DNA from: a virus
Length of the DNA stretch: 21,932 nt
Reading direction: 5' to 3' (one strand)
IMG/VR virus record: IMGVR_UViG_3300005613_002533
Span: 1-21,932 of that record
Both the position numbers and the translations under genes were made by a program. The notes beneath the pieces were generated by a model that saw only the letters and a program-made list of their open reading frames with translations, had not been told where the DNA came from and did no database searches. Positions 1 through 7,451 of the stretch are shown here, one piece after another. Every line of letters begins with the position of its first letter. The stretch's first letter is position 1.

Positions 1-761
1 ACAATTGGGACTTATTCACTTTAGATTCTACTGGTAGTGGGAGTTATGACGGAACAGGCGGCAACCTTGTTATAAGGTCTACTGAAGCTGTTTGGAACGA
101 AGGTGGAGCAGACGTAGACTTCCGTATAGAGGGAGACAACGAAGCTAATCTACTTGTAGTAAACGCAGGGGATGATGATATAGTTATGACTTCTGCACAG
201 ACAGATAGTTCAGTACTTACGATAGACGCTAACGGAACTACTGGAGCTACTGGAGAAGCAGCGGTAAGGATAGATAGTGAGAATACTGATACAGCAGCTT
301 TGTATATTACTAGTGCTGTTGATGCTAGTGGTGCAACTAATGTAGATGATTATGGGTTGGCTGTACAGACTGAAGGTCTTGGTGGGTGTATGTATGAATA
401 TAGAAATACAGTAGCCGTTGTACCTATGCACTATATAATAGAAGCTAATGCTAATTCACAAGGGGCTTTGTTATCTATGACTACTGCTCAAGATGATACT
501 GTTGTAACTTCAGCATTGAACATATCTTCCTCTAACGCTGCCTACGATAGACCTCTAATAGACCTAACTCAAGCAGGTGTTACATCTACCAACTTCAAAA
601 AAATGATAGAGCTTGATGGTCTTACTATCTGGATTTCTGACGGCACAACTGCTGAAGGTAACCTAACTGGAGTAGAAGGAGACATCTGTTTAAACGGTGG
701 TACTGGAGCAGGACAGATGGCTTACTGTGACGCCTCGGGGACCAATTGGACCGACATGTAA
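1..761 (+). CDS. Tail-fibre-like structural protein, C-terminal part (5' end outside window)
   Basis: The reading frame is open from position 3, so the true start lies upstream of the window; the Met at 186 is internal. About 252 residues are visible. The protein is low in charge and rich in Gly, Thr, Ser, Asn and Asp, with the pattern VDFRIEGDNEANLLVV near the start, which is familiar from phage tail-fibre and receptor-binding proteins that carry repeated beta-structured segments. The last residues, YCDASGTNWTDM, resemble the C-termini of many phage fibre proteins (YCxGTNW). The stop TAA (759-761) is followed one base later by the stop codon of an antisense HNH gene, and a second copy of the final eight codons lies at 1285-1308. 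The fibre assignment rests on composition and style, not on a catalytic motif. Confidence 0.7.
   Translation, partial: NWDLFTLDSTGSGSYDGTGGNLVIRSTEAVWNEGGADVDFRIEGDNEANLLVVNAGDDDIVMTSAQTDSSVLTIDANGTTGATGEAAVRIDSENTDTAALYITSAVDASGATNVDDYGLAVQTEGLGGCMYEYRNTVAVVPMHYIIEANANSQGALLSMTTAQDDTVVTSALNISSSNAAYDRPLIDLTQAGVTSTNFKKMIELDGLTIWISDGTTAEGNLTGVEGDICLNGGTGAGQMAYCDASGTNWTDM
738..761 (+). repeat. Recoded 3' end of the fibre gene, upstream copy (GTNWTDM-stop)
   Basis: These eight codons encode G-T-N-W-T-D-M-stop and form the present end of the fibre gene. The downstream copy at 1285-1308 encodes the same peptide. The two differ at five of 24 positions and all five are third codon positions: GGG/GGA, ACC/ACA, AAT/AAC, ACC/ACT, GAC/GAT. 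TGG, ATG and TAA are identical. Confidence 0.85.
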
Positions 762-762
762 G

Positions 763-1248
763 TTAGATTATATTACTAATAATGAATTTAGGATTTTTAT
801 GAAAACGCATATGAGCAGATTTACTAGGAAACAGATAAAGATTTTCAGGGCGATTATCAAGTTTGTCTCCGTTAATATGGTGGATTACTTCCGCCTTAAG
901 GAGATAGCGTCCAAGAGATTTCTCTGCTACAAGAATTTGCTCAGGCACATAACCATTCTTCATAGCTCTATGATGGTGAGGTTGAAAGATGTGTTTATAA
1001 CCAGTTGTTGTAATGGTGTATCCTTTTGGTATAGGTCTATTAAGTTTCTTACCCTTACACCAAGGAATATGTCCTTTTTTAAACGAACCAGAGTTGTTTT
1101 TCATAATACCCTTAGTTCCAGTATTCCAAGTGGGTTTACCTTTCTTGGAAATACCATAACAGGTATGAGAACAATATTTATGAACTCTATTACCTTTAGA
1201 CCTACGAGAAAATTCTTTACCACATTGTTTGCAAGTGTATGTTTTCAT
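763..1248 (-). CDS. HNH homing endonuclease (free-standing, antisense)
   Basis: This 161-residue protein begins MKTYTCKQCGKEF. An N-terminal zinc finger is formed by C6, C9, C26 and C30. Next come short Gly/Lys/Trp-rich DNA-binding segments of NUMOD3-like style (GKPTWNTG near 37-44, GSFKKGH at 54-60). The catalytic HNH region is VIHHINGDKLDNRPENL (about 121-137) with H123-H124, N132 and N136, followed by H146 and H150. The enzyme should make a site-specific break that drives its own copying into phages lacking it. The frame continues upstream to 1344, but MKTYTC is the better start because the extra 32 residues read through the fibre gene remnant. There is no Shine-Dalgarno sequence before the ATG; a consensus promoter directly upstream suggests leaderless translation. 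It is the only convincing gene on the - strand here. Confidence 0.9.
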   Translation of the reverse strand: MKTYTCKQCGKEFSRRSKGNRVHKYCSHTCYGISKKGKPTWNTGTKGIMKNNSGSFKKGHIPWCKGKKLNRPIPKGYTITTTGYKHIFQPHHHRAMKNGYVPEQILVAEKSLGRYLLKAEVIHHINGDKLDNRPENLYLFPSKSAHMRFHKNPKFIISNII

Positions 1249-1254
1249 AGGTCT

Positions 1255-1284
1255 ATTATAACAGGAGGAAGTCCTATTTGTCAA
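1255..1284 (-). promoter_or_regulatory. Consensus sigma-70 promoter for the antisense HNH gene
   Basis: On the - strand, TTGACA (+ coordinates 1279-1284) is followed by an 18-bp spacer and TATAAT (1255-1260). Both hexamers match the bacterial housekeeping consensus exactly. Only six bases separate TATAAT from the HNH ATG (1246-1248), so the expected transcription start falls at or next to the start codon. The -35 box lies within the remnant fibre gene end, on the opposite strand. Confidence 0.7.
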
Positions 1285-1308
1285 GGAACAAACTGGACTG
1301 ATATGTAA
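1261..1308 (+). pseudogene. Remnant of the original fibre gene 3' end (downstream copy)
   Basis: In the + frame this piece reads TGGSPICQGTNWTDM-stop. Its last eight codons (1285-1308) match the end of the fibre gene at amino-acid level with only third-position changes. The preceding part aligns loosely with TGAGQMAYCDAS of the upstream copy, including the shared Gly and Cys. It has no start of its own and is cut off from its gene by the HNH element. Its TAA overlaps the ATG of the next gene (TAATG), which probably keeps the pre-insertion junction between the fibre gene and its neighbour. Confidence 0.75.
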
Positions 1309-1721
1309 TGAAAACATTACTAACCCTGATAACTGTAATTGCACTTATGTTAGCTATCCAAGTTTACGGGTCTGCTAGATATGATGAATGGCAGTGGATG
1401 GCGGGGGAGTTATACATACAAGATAAAAGCAACACTGTATGCAGACACCGATGTGCTTTAATCGCTAAAAGGATGATAGAGAACGGGAAGTCTTTTGATC
1501 TCGTATTTGGTACAACGCCTACAGCCAAGCGTCATGTAAGGATAGAATACTGGAAAGATTACGAATTTGTGATCCTTGAACCTTCATGGTCTGATAGTGC
1601 TACATATAAGTTTATAGAAGATGATAGATGGTCGTATATTCCAAATGAAGATGCTAATATTCGAGTTATAAGTTGGGTCAACAGAGTATTGTTAGAGCTT
1701 GGCGAAAGACCAACAGATTAG
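1308..1721 (+). CDS. Exported protein resembling a transglutaminase-like cysteine peptidase
   Basis: This 137-residue protein starts with a lysine and a hydrophobic stretch (residues 3-20, LLTLITVIALMLAIQVY) typical of a signal peptide or membrane anchor. The mature part has C45 and C49 at the head of a predicted helix (CALIAKRM), H76 in RHVRIEYW and E91 in ILEPSW. This order, Cys on a helix, then His-Val with an aromatic strand, then an acidic residue before Pro, resembles small bacterial transglutaminase-like cysteine peptidases. The protease assignment is tentative because the triad is inferred by eye. The start overlaps the stop of the fibre remnant; an AAGGA at 1283-1287 is too distant to be a good ribosome site. 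It may act in the envelope during lysis or entry, or on a virion protein. Confidence 0.5.
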   Translation: MKTLLTLITVIALMLAIQVYGSARYDEWQWMAGELYIQDKSNTVCRHRCALIAKRMIENGKSFDLVFGTTPTAKRHVRIEYWKDYEFVILEPSWSDSATYKFIEDDRWSYIPNEDANIRVISWVNRVLLELGERPTD

Positions 1722-1731
1722 GAGAAGACCA

Positions 1732-2028
1732 ATGCGTATTCCTAGAGACGGAGAGAAGATAGGATTTAAAGAAGCGTTCGCAGAAAGTTTAGATGGTAAC
1801 AGTTATTTATGTGAGTGTGCTGTATGCGGTAGAGAGACTACCGAACTCACTATTAACATCGAAGGTAGCGAGATCGCTTTCCATTATCACTGTCTGCACA
1901 AACTGATCCATATACTCCGCAACATGATCAAATACTCACCGATAGATTTTAACTTCGTAACCACACCTACCATTAACAATTATGGAATTATCCTCGAAAG
2001 CACTGGAACTGAAGAAGAAACTGCATAA
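1732..2028 (+). CDS. Small putative zinc-binding protein upstream of terminase
   Basis: The gene encodes 98 residues starting MRIPRDGEKIGF. The ATG at 1732 is chosen because GGAGAAG lies four bases upstream (1721-1727); an earlier TTG in frame lacks such a site. A Cys/His cluster, C27-x-C29-xx-C32 followed by H51, H53, C54 and H56, suggests a metal-binding knuckle. No known family is recognised. It overlaps the terminase gene by 47 nt, so the two are probably translationally coupled. The place in front of the large terminase is where many phages keep a small terminase subunit, but no helix-turn-helix is evident, so that role is only a possibility. Confidence 0.6.
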   Translation: MRIPRDGEKIGFKEAFAESLDGNSYLCECAVCGRETTELTINIEGSEIAFHYHCLHKLIHILRNMIKYSPIDFNFVTTPTINNYGIILESTGTEEETA

Positions 2029-3439
2029 GGCTGAAGAAGATTTAATATTCTTTGCTCAAGAGTTTATTTCAAAGGCTCTAGTATCTAAATATACACCTGA
2101 TTTTCACAGGGAACTCTATAAGCTTATCTCGAAGCTTAAAGGTTTTAATCTTATAGTAGCCCCTAGAGGTCATGCAAAAAGCACAGCTTGTAGTGTTATA
2201 TTCCCGTTATGGTGTGCGATGTATGGTCACAGGAAAGACATTATCATAGTATCTGCGTCACAGGGGTTATCTGTTGATCTCTTGAGGAAGATCAAGATGG
2301 AGTTAGATACTAATAAGTTATTTAACGGTATAGGGTGGAGATATAAGACCGCTAAGTGGTCAGAGAACCATATACAGATTAGAAGTCTCAAGGGAGATAT
2401 AATCAATGTAAGGGCGTTAGGTGCGGGAGGTCAGACGAGAGGATGGCGACCCGATTTATTTATACTGGACGATATAGAGAATGATGAAGGTGTCCAAAGT
2501 TTAGATCAACGGAAGAAACTGAAGGAATGGTTGAATAAAGCAGTTATAGGAACTTTACTACCAGAAGGACAGATCGTTGCTGTAGGGACGATACTGCACC
2601 ATGATTCTATGTTACAGAACATACTGGATCAACCGTTAGGGTGGACAACTAAGTTTTATCAGGCATACATAGACGCAGTGCAGGACGAAGATCATGTTCT
2701 CTGGAAAGAACAATTTAACCATAAGCAACTTCAGGAGCGTAAGGCGATTCAGGGCAGTTGGGCTTTTTCCTCAGAGTATTTGAACATCCCAGTATCACAA
2801 GAAGACGCTCCTTTTAAGCCTAACGACATCAGGTATTTTGAGGAACTTCCAGATAAATATTCTATGGTAGTCACACTTGATCCTGCTTATACAGAAGGAA
2901 ACCAGTCTGACTATAAAGTATGTGTAGTAATCGCAAGGGATATGGAGAACAACCGATACCTAGCAGACTACACAGCTACCAAACTCCCTATGAACGATTA
3001 TATGCAGTCAGCATTAAATCTTATACTCAAGTACAAAAACAAGATCACTTCAGTAGGGATGCCTTCAGGCAGAGAGATAGATTTCTGGAACAAGTTTATA
3101 GAGTTTTGTGCAAGTAAGGGACATTATTTCAATTTCGTAGAGTTAAAGAATACATCAAGTTTACAGACAAACCTTTCGATGAAAGGTAAAAGTGCAAGAA
3201 TCATAGCGAGTTTGCAAGGTCTATTTCAGCAAGGCAAGTATTACCTTCGCAAGAGTCAAGAGTTAGCGATAGACCAATTAGCAACTTTCCCTAGAGGAAA
3301 ACATGACGACATCATAGATGCGATGAGTTATGCAGAACAGATTATCATGCCAGTTTATTTTGATACAGAAGGTGATGATCCGACACTAGGTAAAGAAGAA
3401 CCCGTTTTAAACAGAGGAATTTGCGGATATGACAGCTAA
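1982..3439 (+). CDS. terL: Terminase large subunit
   Basis: This 485-residue protein is the packaging motor that drives DNA into the prohead and cuts the concatemer. The ATPase domain holds Walker A APRGHAKST (residues 60-68), Walker B LFILDDIE (159-166) and a likely coupling motif in AVGTILHHDS (200-209). The C-terminal RNase H-like nuclease domain has D300 in TLDPAYTEGNQSD and the late acidic cluster HDDIIDA (441-447). The length fits the family. The start has no strong Shine-Dalgarno site and lies inside the preceding gene, suggesting coupling; the first residues (LSSKALELKKKLHKAEEDL) form a plausible helix. It overlaps the portal gene by 11 nt, the classic terminase-portal order. Confidence 0.97.
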   Translation: MELSSKALELKKKLHKAEEDLIFFAQEFISKALVSKYTPDFHRELYKLISKLKGFNLIVAPRGHAKSTACSVIFPLWCAMYGHRKDIIIVSASQGLSVDLLRKIKMELDTNKLFNGIGWRYKTAKWSENHIQIRSLKGDIINVRALGAGGQTRGWRPDLFILDDIENDEGVQSLDQRKKLKEWLNKAVIGTLLPEGQIVAVGTILHHDSMLQNILDQPLGWTTKFYQAYIDAVQDEDHVLWKEQFNHKQLQERKAIQGSWAFSSEYLNIPVSQEDAPFKPNDIRYFEELPDKYSMVVTLDPAYTEGNQSDYKVCVVIARDMENNRYLADYTATKLPMNDYMQSALNLILKYKNKITSVGMPSGREIDFWNKFIEFCASKGHYFNFVELKNTSSLQTNLSMKGKSARIIASLQGLFQQGKYYLRKSQELAIDQLATFPRGKHDDIIDAMSYAEQIIMPVYFDTEGDDPTLGKEEPVLNRGICGYDS

Positions 3440-5567
3440 AAAAACTAAGAAAGTACCATACTTCCCAAAGAAAGACGAACTTTGTGATCATTGGGTAAAT
3501 GAAGTTGACCACGCTGACACAGCGAGAGATACTTGGAAAAGTAACCGTGAGAAATGGTGGAAGATGCGTATGCGTATCAGAAAGGTTAAAACCTTTCCTT
3601 TTGCGGGTTGTGCAAATGTAAAGATGCCTACGGTAGAGAGTATCCTACGAAAACTTAAAGCACAGAAAGTAAACACAATTTTTGGTGTTAGACCAGTTGT
3701 ACAGGCTATAACACCACCTTCAGTTGATCCGCAGATAGGGGTAAGAGCAGAGAAGTTTATAGATCACCTTATCATGGATGTAGATAGGGCTAAACTCAGA
3801 GCAGTCAGAGCTATAGACCAAGAACTAGAACAGGGTTTTGTAGTGATGAAACCTTACTGGGCGTATGAGGAGACTAACAGGATAGAGACTATAAAAATAG
3901 ATGAACTACCAGAAGATTTCATAAACCTTCTATTTTCCACAGAAGTTTCTGATGACATCGTTCTACAGTTAGCAGTTCAGCATTTAGAAGTTGATATGTC
4001 TGATGATGTCATGGACGACAACATTCAAGCAATACAACAGGCTATACAGACGCTACGCACAGGAGCGGATGAAGTTAATATCGTTCTTAAAGATGTATTA
4101 AAGAACCATCCTTCCTTTGATGTATATGACGCTGATAAGGTATATGTTCCTTCAGACAGTAAAGCCGATCCTCAGAACGCAAGATGGATAGCATTTGAAA
4201 TGTATATGCCTTATGAGGAAATGTTACGAAATGTAGAGGTCAAGGAATGGGATAAGAACGCAGTCCTTGACATAGACTGGCTACGCACTGCTGATAAAGA
4301 CCAGATAAAAGAGTATGTAGCAAGTGAAGTCCAGAAAGTTAAAGACATTGATTATAAGGACTTGGGAGAGGGTATCAATAGGATTAACAACCCCTCACAC
4401 CTAGTAAAGATATATGAGATATACGGATGGCATGATGTTAATGGTGACGGGGTAGAAGAAAAAGCTATCATCACTGTAGCACCAGACTTCAAGAAAGTTC
4501 TCCGAAAGACCACACTTCCTTTCGATAGTGGCAGGTATCCTGCAATAAAACTTGCATACGAACAGAGGGAAGACCGATGGTATGCACATAGAGGTCTATC
4601 AGAGATTATGGAAGACATCGTGAAAGAGATTGATACAGTTCACAACATGAAACTGGATTCTCTTACTATCCGTAATGCTCCGATGTTCACATTTAAGGCA
4701 GGTGCGGTAAACCCACGAATGATCAAGTTCATACCCGCACAGGCTATTCCGAGACAGGATAAAGATGATATAACACCGCTTAATAACTCAAACCCACAAG
4801 CAGATTTCTCATGGGATAGGGAACAGCAGATACTTGAAAGTAAACTCTCAGAGCTTACAGGACAGATCGATTATACCCTACAGTCTCAGATGAACAGGAG
4901 ACAACCGAGAACTGCACAGGAAGTTCAGGCACAACAATCAGCTTCACAGATGGTATTCAACCTAGATGCTGAACTTACTACAGAAGCTTTCAGCGAGTTG
5001 TTTCAGTGGTATGCTGATCTATACTCCCAGTATGGCGACCAGAAAGCCGAAATAGCTTACTTTGGTCAGGACGGTCAGGAATCTATCAAGATGACTAGAG
5101 AAGAACTACAGGGTCTTCGTCTGATAGTCAGAGGTAACGATAGAAACACCAATCCACAGGTCAAAATGCAGACAGCCCAGATGATACTTCAGGATGTTTA
5201 CCAAGCATTACAGACTGGGACTGCTACACCTATGAATATATTTAACGCTCGTAAGAGATTCTATCAAGCTCTTGGTGAGACTAATCCAGAACAGTTCGTT
5301 CAGCAACCACAACCACAACAGCCTAAACCAGACACGGAAGTTCTCAAGACTATCTATGATAACTTGTCAGTAATGGAACAGGCACAGGTTAAGCAGATGA
5401 TGGGGATACAACCTGATATGCAAGGTAGTATGGCTGAGAAGAAACTGGAAGTCGCTGAGAGAGATTCTGAAATCAAAAAAAGGGAAAGCGATGCTCAGGG
5501 CGACATGATGAATACCCTAATAAAAGGTGAGGGTGAAATACAGAAAGCGTTTGGAAACAAAGAATAA
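3429..5567 (+). CDS. Portal protein
   Basis: The gene encodes 712 residues directly after terminase, the usual place for the dodecameric portal that forms the DNA channel at the capsid vertex. The N-terminal region has a Trp/Arg-rich segment followed by KTFPFAGCANVKMPTVES (about 54-71), a pattern seen in large podovirus-type portals. The middle contains RYPAIKLAYEQREDRWY and GLSEIMEDIVKEIDTVHNMK, typical of the stem and clip region in this family. The C-terminal third is helical and Gln-rich, with a QQPQPQQPKP stretch near residues 623-632 and a coiled-coil-like tail. The ATG follows a weak GAGG site and overlaps the end of terL. Confidence 0.9.
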   Translation: MTAKKTKKVPYFPKKDELCDHWVNEVDHADTARDTWKSNREKWWKMRMRIRKVKTFPFAGCANVKMPTVESILRKLKAQKVNTIFGVRPVVQAITPPSVDPQIGVRAEKFIDHLIMDVDRAKLRAVRAIDQELEQGFVVMKPYWAYEETNRIETIKIDELPEDFINLLFSTEVSDDIVLQLAVQHLEVDMSDDVMDDNIQAIQQAIQTLRTGADEVNIVLKDVLKNHPSFDVYDADKVYVPSDSKADPQNARWIAFEMYMPYEEMLRNVEVKEWDKNAVLDIDWLRTADKDQIKEYVASEVQKVKDIDYKDLGEGINRINNPSHLVKIYEIYGWHDVNGDGVEEKAIITVAPDFKKVLRKTTLPFDSGRYPAIKLAYEQREDRWYAHRGLSEIMEDIVKEIDTVHNMKLDSLTIRNAPMFTFKAGAVNPRMIKFIPAQAIPRQDKDDITPLNNSNPQADFSWDREQQILESKLSELTGQIDYTLQSQMNRRQPRTAQEVQAQQSASQMVFNLDAELTTEAFSELFQWYADLYSQYGDQKAEIAYFGQDGQESIKMTREELQGLRLIVRGNDRNTNPQVKMQTAQMILQDVYQALQTGTATPMNIFNARKRFYQALGETNPEQFVQQPQPQQPKPDTEVLKTIYDNLSVMEQAQVKQMMGIQPDMQGSMAEKKLEVAERDSEIKKRESDAQGDMMNTLIKGEGEIQKAFGNKE

Positions 5568-5575
5568 GGAGGAAC

Positions 5576-5902
5576 ATGGCTAAGAAGAATGTAGAGAAGA
5601 ACCCAGAGTCAAGAGAGGAAGCGTTAGCGAACGCATCAGCAGTAGAAGCAATAACACACACAGAAGGATGGAAAGTTCTAAGAGAGGATATGGCAGGATG
5701 GCAGGATCAGTTGTTATCACAGCTATTGTATCTTGATCCCGAATCACCAGAAGCCAAGAGACTTAAAATCCTTGCTATAGCAGTTCATCAGTTACCACTC
5801 TTAATAGCGAACTACTCACTTGTTAAAGAACAAATAGAGAAAGATATAGTAGAAGGTGAAAACAAAGACATGGTAATTCCTAAATATTGGGATGGAGAAT
5901 AA
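5576..5902 (+). CDS. Small protein of unknown function between portal and cell-wall hydrolase
   Basis: This 108-residue protein has a strong ribosome site (AAGGAGG, 5567-5573) and a Lys/Glu-rich N-terminus followed by a mostly helical region: EGWKVLREDMAGWQDQLLSQ, then a leucine-rich helix with LKILAIAVHQLPLLIANYSLVKEQIEKD. No catalytic motif is visible and the family is not recognised. Its stop codon overlaps the next ATG (TAATG). Genes of this size in the portal-scaffold interval are common in phages and often encode minor virion or assembly proteins; that role is inferred from position only. Confidence 0.75.
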   Translation: MAKKNVEKNPESREEALANASAVEAITHTEGWKVLREDMAGWQDQLLSQLLYLDPESPEAKRLKILAIAVHQLPLLIANYSLVKEQIEKDIVEGENKDMVIPKYWDGE

Positions 5903-6459
5903 TGTCGGACACTACACTAAGACATTTACAAGCAACACTATTTTCAGAAGCCCTTAAATCAGAAGGACTTGCAGACTTCTCAAAAGATGCTATGAAGATA
6001 GCAGGGGTCATGCAGAACCGATATAACAACCCTGAGAGGTATGGTGACGGTTGGAGCGAGATCGCTTCGCAGAGCCAATTCTCAGGCGTTAATTCTGACG
6101 AGTATTACAAGGCTTTTAACAACGAACTCACCGATGAGGAGAGACCGTTTGCTAATAAAGCCCGTCAGATCGCTTATATGGCGATGCAAGGCAACATACC
6201 AGAGGTTAAGGCAGATCACTATTACTCAAAGAAAGTTGATCGGATAAGTGATAAGGAACACTGGACGAATCAGTATCCGATAGTAGATGAATCAGAAGGT
6301 CATATATTTATGTCTGAAAAAGAATGGAACGCAGGGAAACTTCAGACAAAGAGCTACGCAGACGACATACCGTTTGAGTCAGCTTTTGCGAAGGCGAGGA
6401 AGAAAGGGAATAAGACTTTCTCATGGCGTGGAAAAAGGTATTCCACTGCTGTCAAATAA
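5902..6459 (+). CDS. Cell-wall hydrolase, SleB-like (Hydrolase_2)
   Basis: The gene encodes 185 residues starting MSDTTLRHL at the ATG in the TAATG overlap, with GGAG about five bases before it; a TTG fifteen bases earlier is less likely. Residues 10-70 match the SleB-type peptidoglycan hydrolase pattern: a conserved Glu-rich segment (TLFSEALKSEG, E16 or E21 as candidate catalytic acid), AMKIAGVMQNRYNNP, and the QSQFSGV block (57-63). The C-terminus, KTFSWRGKRYSTAVK, resembles the KTFxWxGKxY endings of phage virion-associated lysins. Its place between portal and scaffold fits a virion-associated lytic enzyme used to cross the cell wall on entry better than a lysis-cassette endolysin, but either is possible. 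Confidence 0.75.
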   Translation: MSDTTLRHLQATLFSEALKSEGLADFSKDAMKIAGVMQNRYNNPERYGDGWSEIASQSQFSGVNSDEYYKAFNNELTDEERPFANKARQIAYMAMQGNIPEVKADHYYSKKVDRISDKEHWTNQYPIVDESEGHIFMSEKEWNAGKLQTKSYADDIPFESAFAKARKKGNKTFSWRGKRYSTAVK

Positions 6460-6493
6460 ATTTCGCTATCCCCTTGCGTAAACAGGAGGAAAC

Positions 6494-7432
6494 ATGGTTA
6501 AGAACCAAGACGATGTAATTCTGGACTCATCACCAGAGGACGAGGATGTAAATGGTGGAACACTCACCGATGTTGAATACTCATCCGATTCAGCAGAAGA
6601 TCAAGCTCAGGAAGACTCATCCGCATCGGAGGATGTAAAAGAAACCGTAAGTGGGGATGAAGTTGAGATACCTACCGACAGACCACCAAAGAATGTCATA
6701 GCAGAGCTTCAGCGTAAGAACGAGAAGCTTGAGAACGAAATGCAAATGATGAACTTTAGGTCTCAGGAGAAGGAAGATCAATTTCTGAACAAAATGAATG
6801 AGCTTGTGAACACGATGCAGACTTCGAAGCAAAGTGCGTCAAACGAGCTAACCAGAGATCAGTTAGTTACGCTCATGCAACAGAATCCCGAACACGCTCC
6901 GTTATATCAGGCTGAGTTAAATAAGCTTGATTTAAAGGATCAGATGGATTCTTTCAAGCAGGAGTTATTCTCCAAACAGAAAGAATCAGAGACTCTGGCA
7001 CAGCATGAAAACATCAGAAAACAAGCCTACGGTTATGTTACTGGTTCTTATAAGAACGCTCTCGTTGACGGGCAGTGGAATTATACCGATCCAGTAATAA
7101 AACGAATGACCCAAATACTCTACATGGAGAAAGACCCCATGAGCGGTAAAGTTCTAAAGGATCATCCGTTAGGACTACAGGTGGCTTTCGATAGGGCGTT
7201 TACTGAAGTGACTCTGAGTAAGCAACCGAAACAAACTGAGCAGATGAAGAAACTGCAACGGAAAACAAAGAAGTTACAAAAAGGACAACTGACTGAAGGG
7301 GGATCGAGTGCATCACCCAAGTCGGAAGTCAAACTGAAGCAACTCCAACAACTGAAGGAAAAGTCTATGCGTTCGGGGAACTTTACAGACTACCTGAAGG
7401 CTTCAGGCATGATACCAAAGTTTGAGGAGTAG
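6494..7432 (+). CDS. Scaffold-like protein
   Basis: This 312-residue protein is translated from a strong site (CAGGAGGAAAC). The first 60 residues are very acidic and Ser/Asp/Glu-rich, residues about 66-110 form a likely coiled coil (VIAELQRKNEKLENEMQMMN onward), the middle is helical and Gln-rich, and residues about 243-260 are strongly basic (MKKLQRKTKKLQKG). An acidic N-terminus, a central coiled coil and a basic capsid-binding C-terminal region directly before the major capsid gene are typical of head scaffolding proteins. No protease motif is seen. The call rests on composition and position. Confidence 0.75.
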   Translation: MVKNQDDVILDSSPEDEDVNGGTLTDVEYSSDSAEDQAQEDSSASEDVKETVSGDEVEIPTDRPPKNVIAELQRKNEKLENEMQMMNFRSQEKEDQFLNKMNELVNTMQTSKQSASNELTRDQLVTLMQQNPEHAPLYQAELNKLDLKDQMDSFKQELFSKQKESETLAQHENIRKQAYGYVTGSYKNALVDGQWNYTDPVIKRMTQILYMEKDPMSGKVLKDHPLGLQVAFDRAFTEVTLSKQPKQTEQMKKLQRKTKKLQKGQLTEGGSSASPKSEVKLKQLQQLKEKSMRSGNFTDYLKASGMIPKFEE

Positions 7433-7451
7433 CGGTTAAGGAGTTATTCTA

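Larger units (their letters stand above)
738..1260. mobile_element. Putative gene-end-replacing homing element 1 (antisense HNH)
   Basis: The segment holds the replacement fibre gene end (738-761), a 1-bp gap and a complete antisense HNH endonuclease gene (763-1248), then gives way to the remnant of a second fibre gene end (about 1261-1308). The layout fits a homing endonuclease cassette that replaces the 3' end of its target gene. The left boundary is uncertain because replacement tracts can extend into the host gene. No intron-like requirement is visible, since both copies end in their own stop codon. Confidence 0.6.

Noticed and set aside
697-1308. A 203-codon + strand frame covering the HNH gene
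   Set aside because: It is the opposite-strand shadow of the HNH gene; only its last codons (the fibre gene remnant) have meaning.
738-1308. A group I intron with its exon ends as the explanation for the repeated GTNWTDM
   Set aside because: Both copies carry their own stop codon and the HNH gene is antisense and fills nearly all the space, leaving no room for an intron core. Splicing would also not be needed for the fibre protein.
1249-1344. N-terminal extension of the antisense HNH protein to a start at 1344
   Set aside because: The extra 32 residues read backwards through the fibre remnant and the start of the next gene and have no HNH-family features; MKTYTCKQCG at 1248 fits the zinc-finger start.
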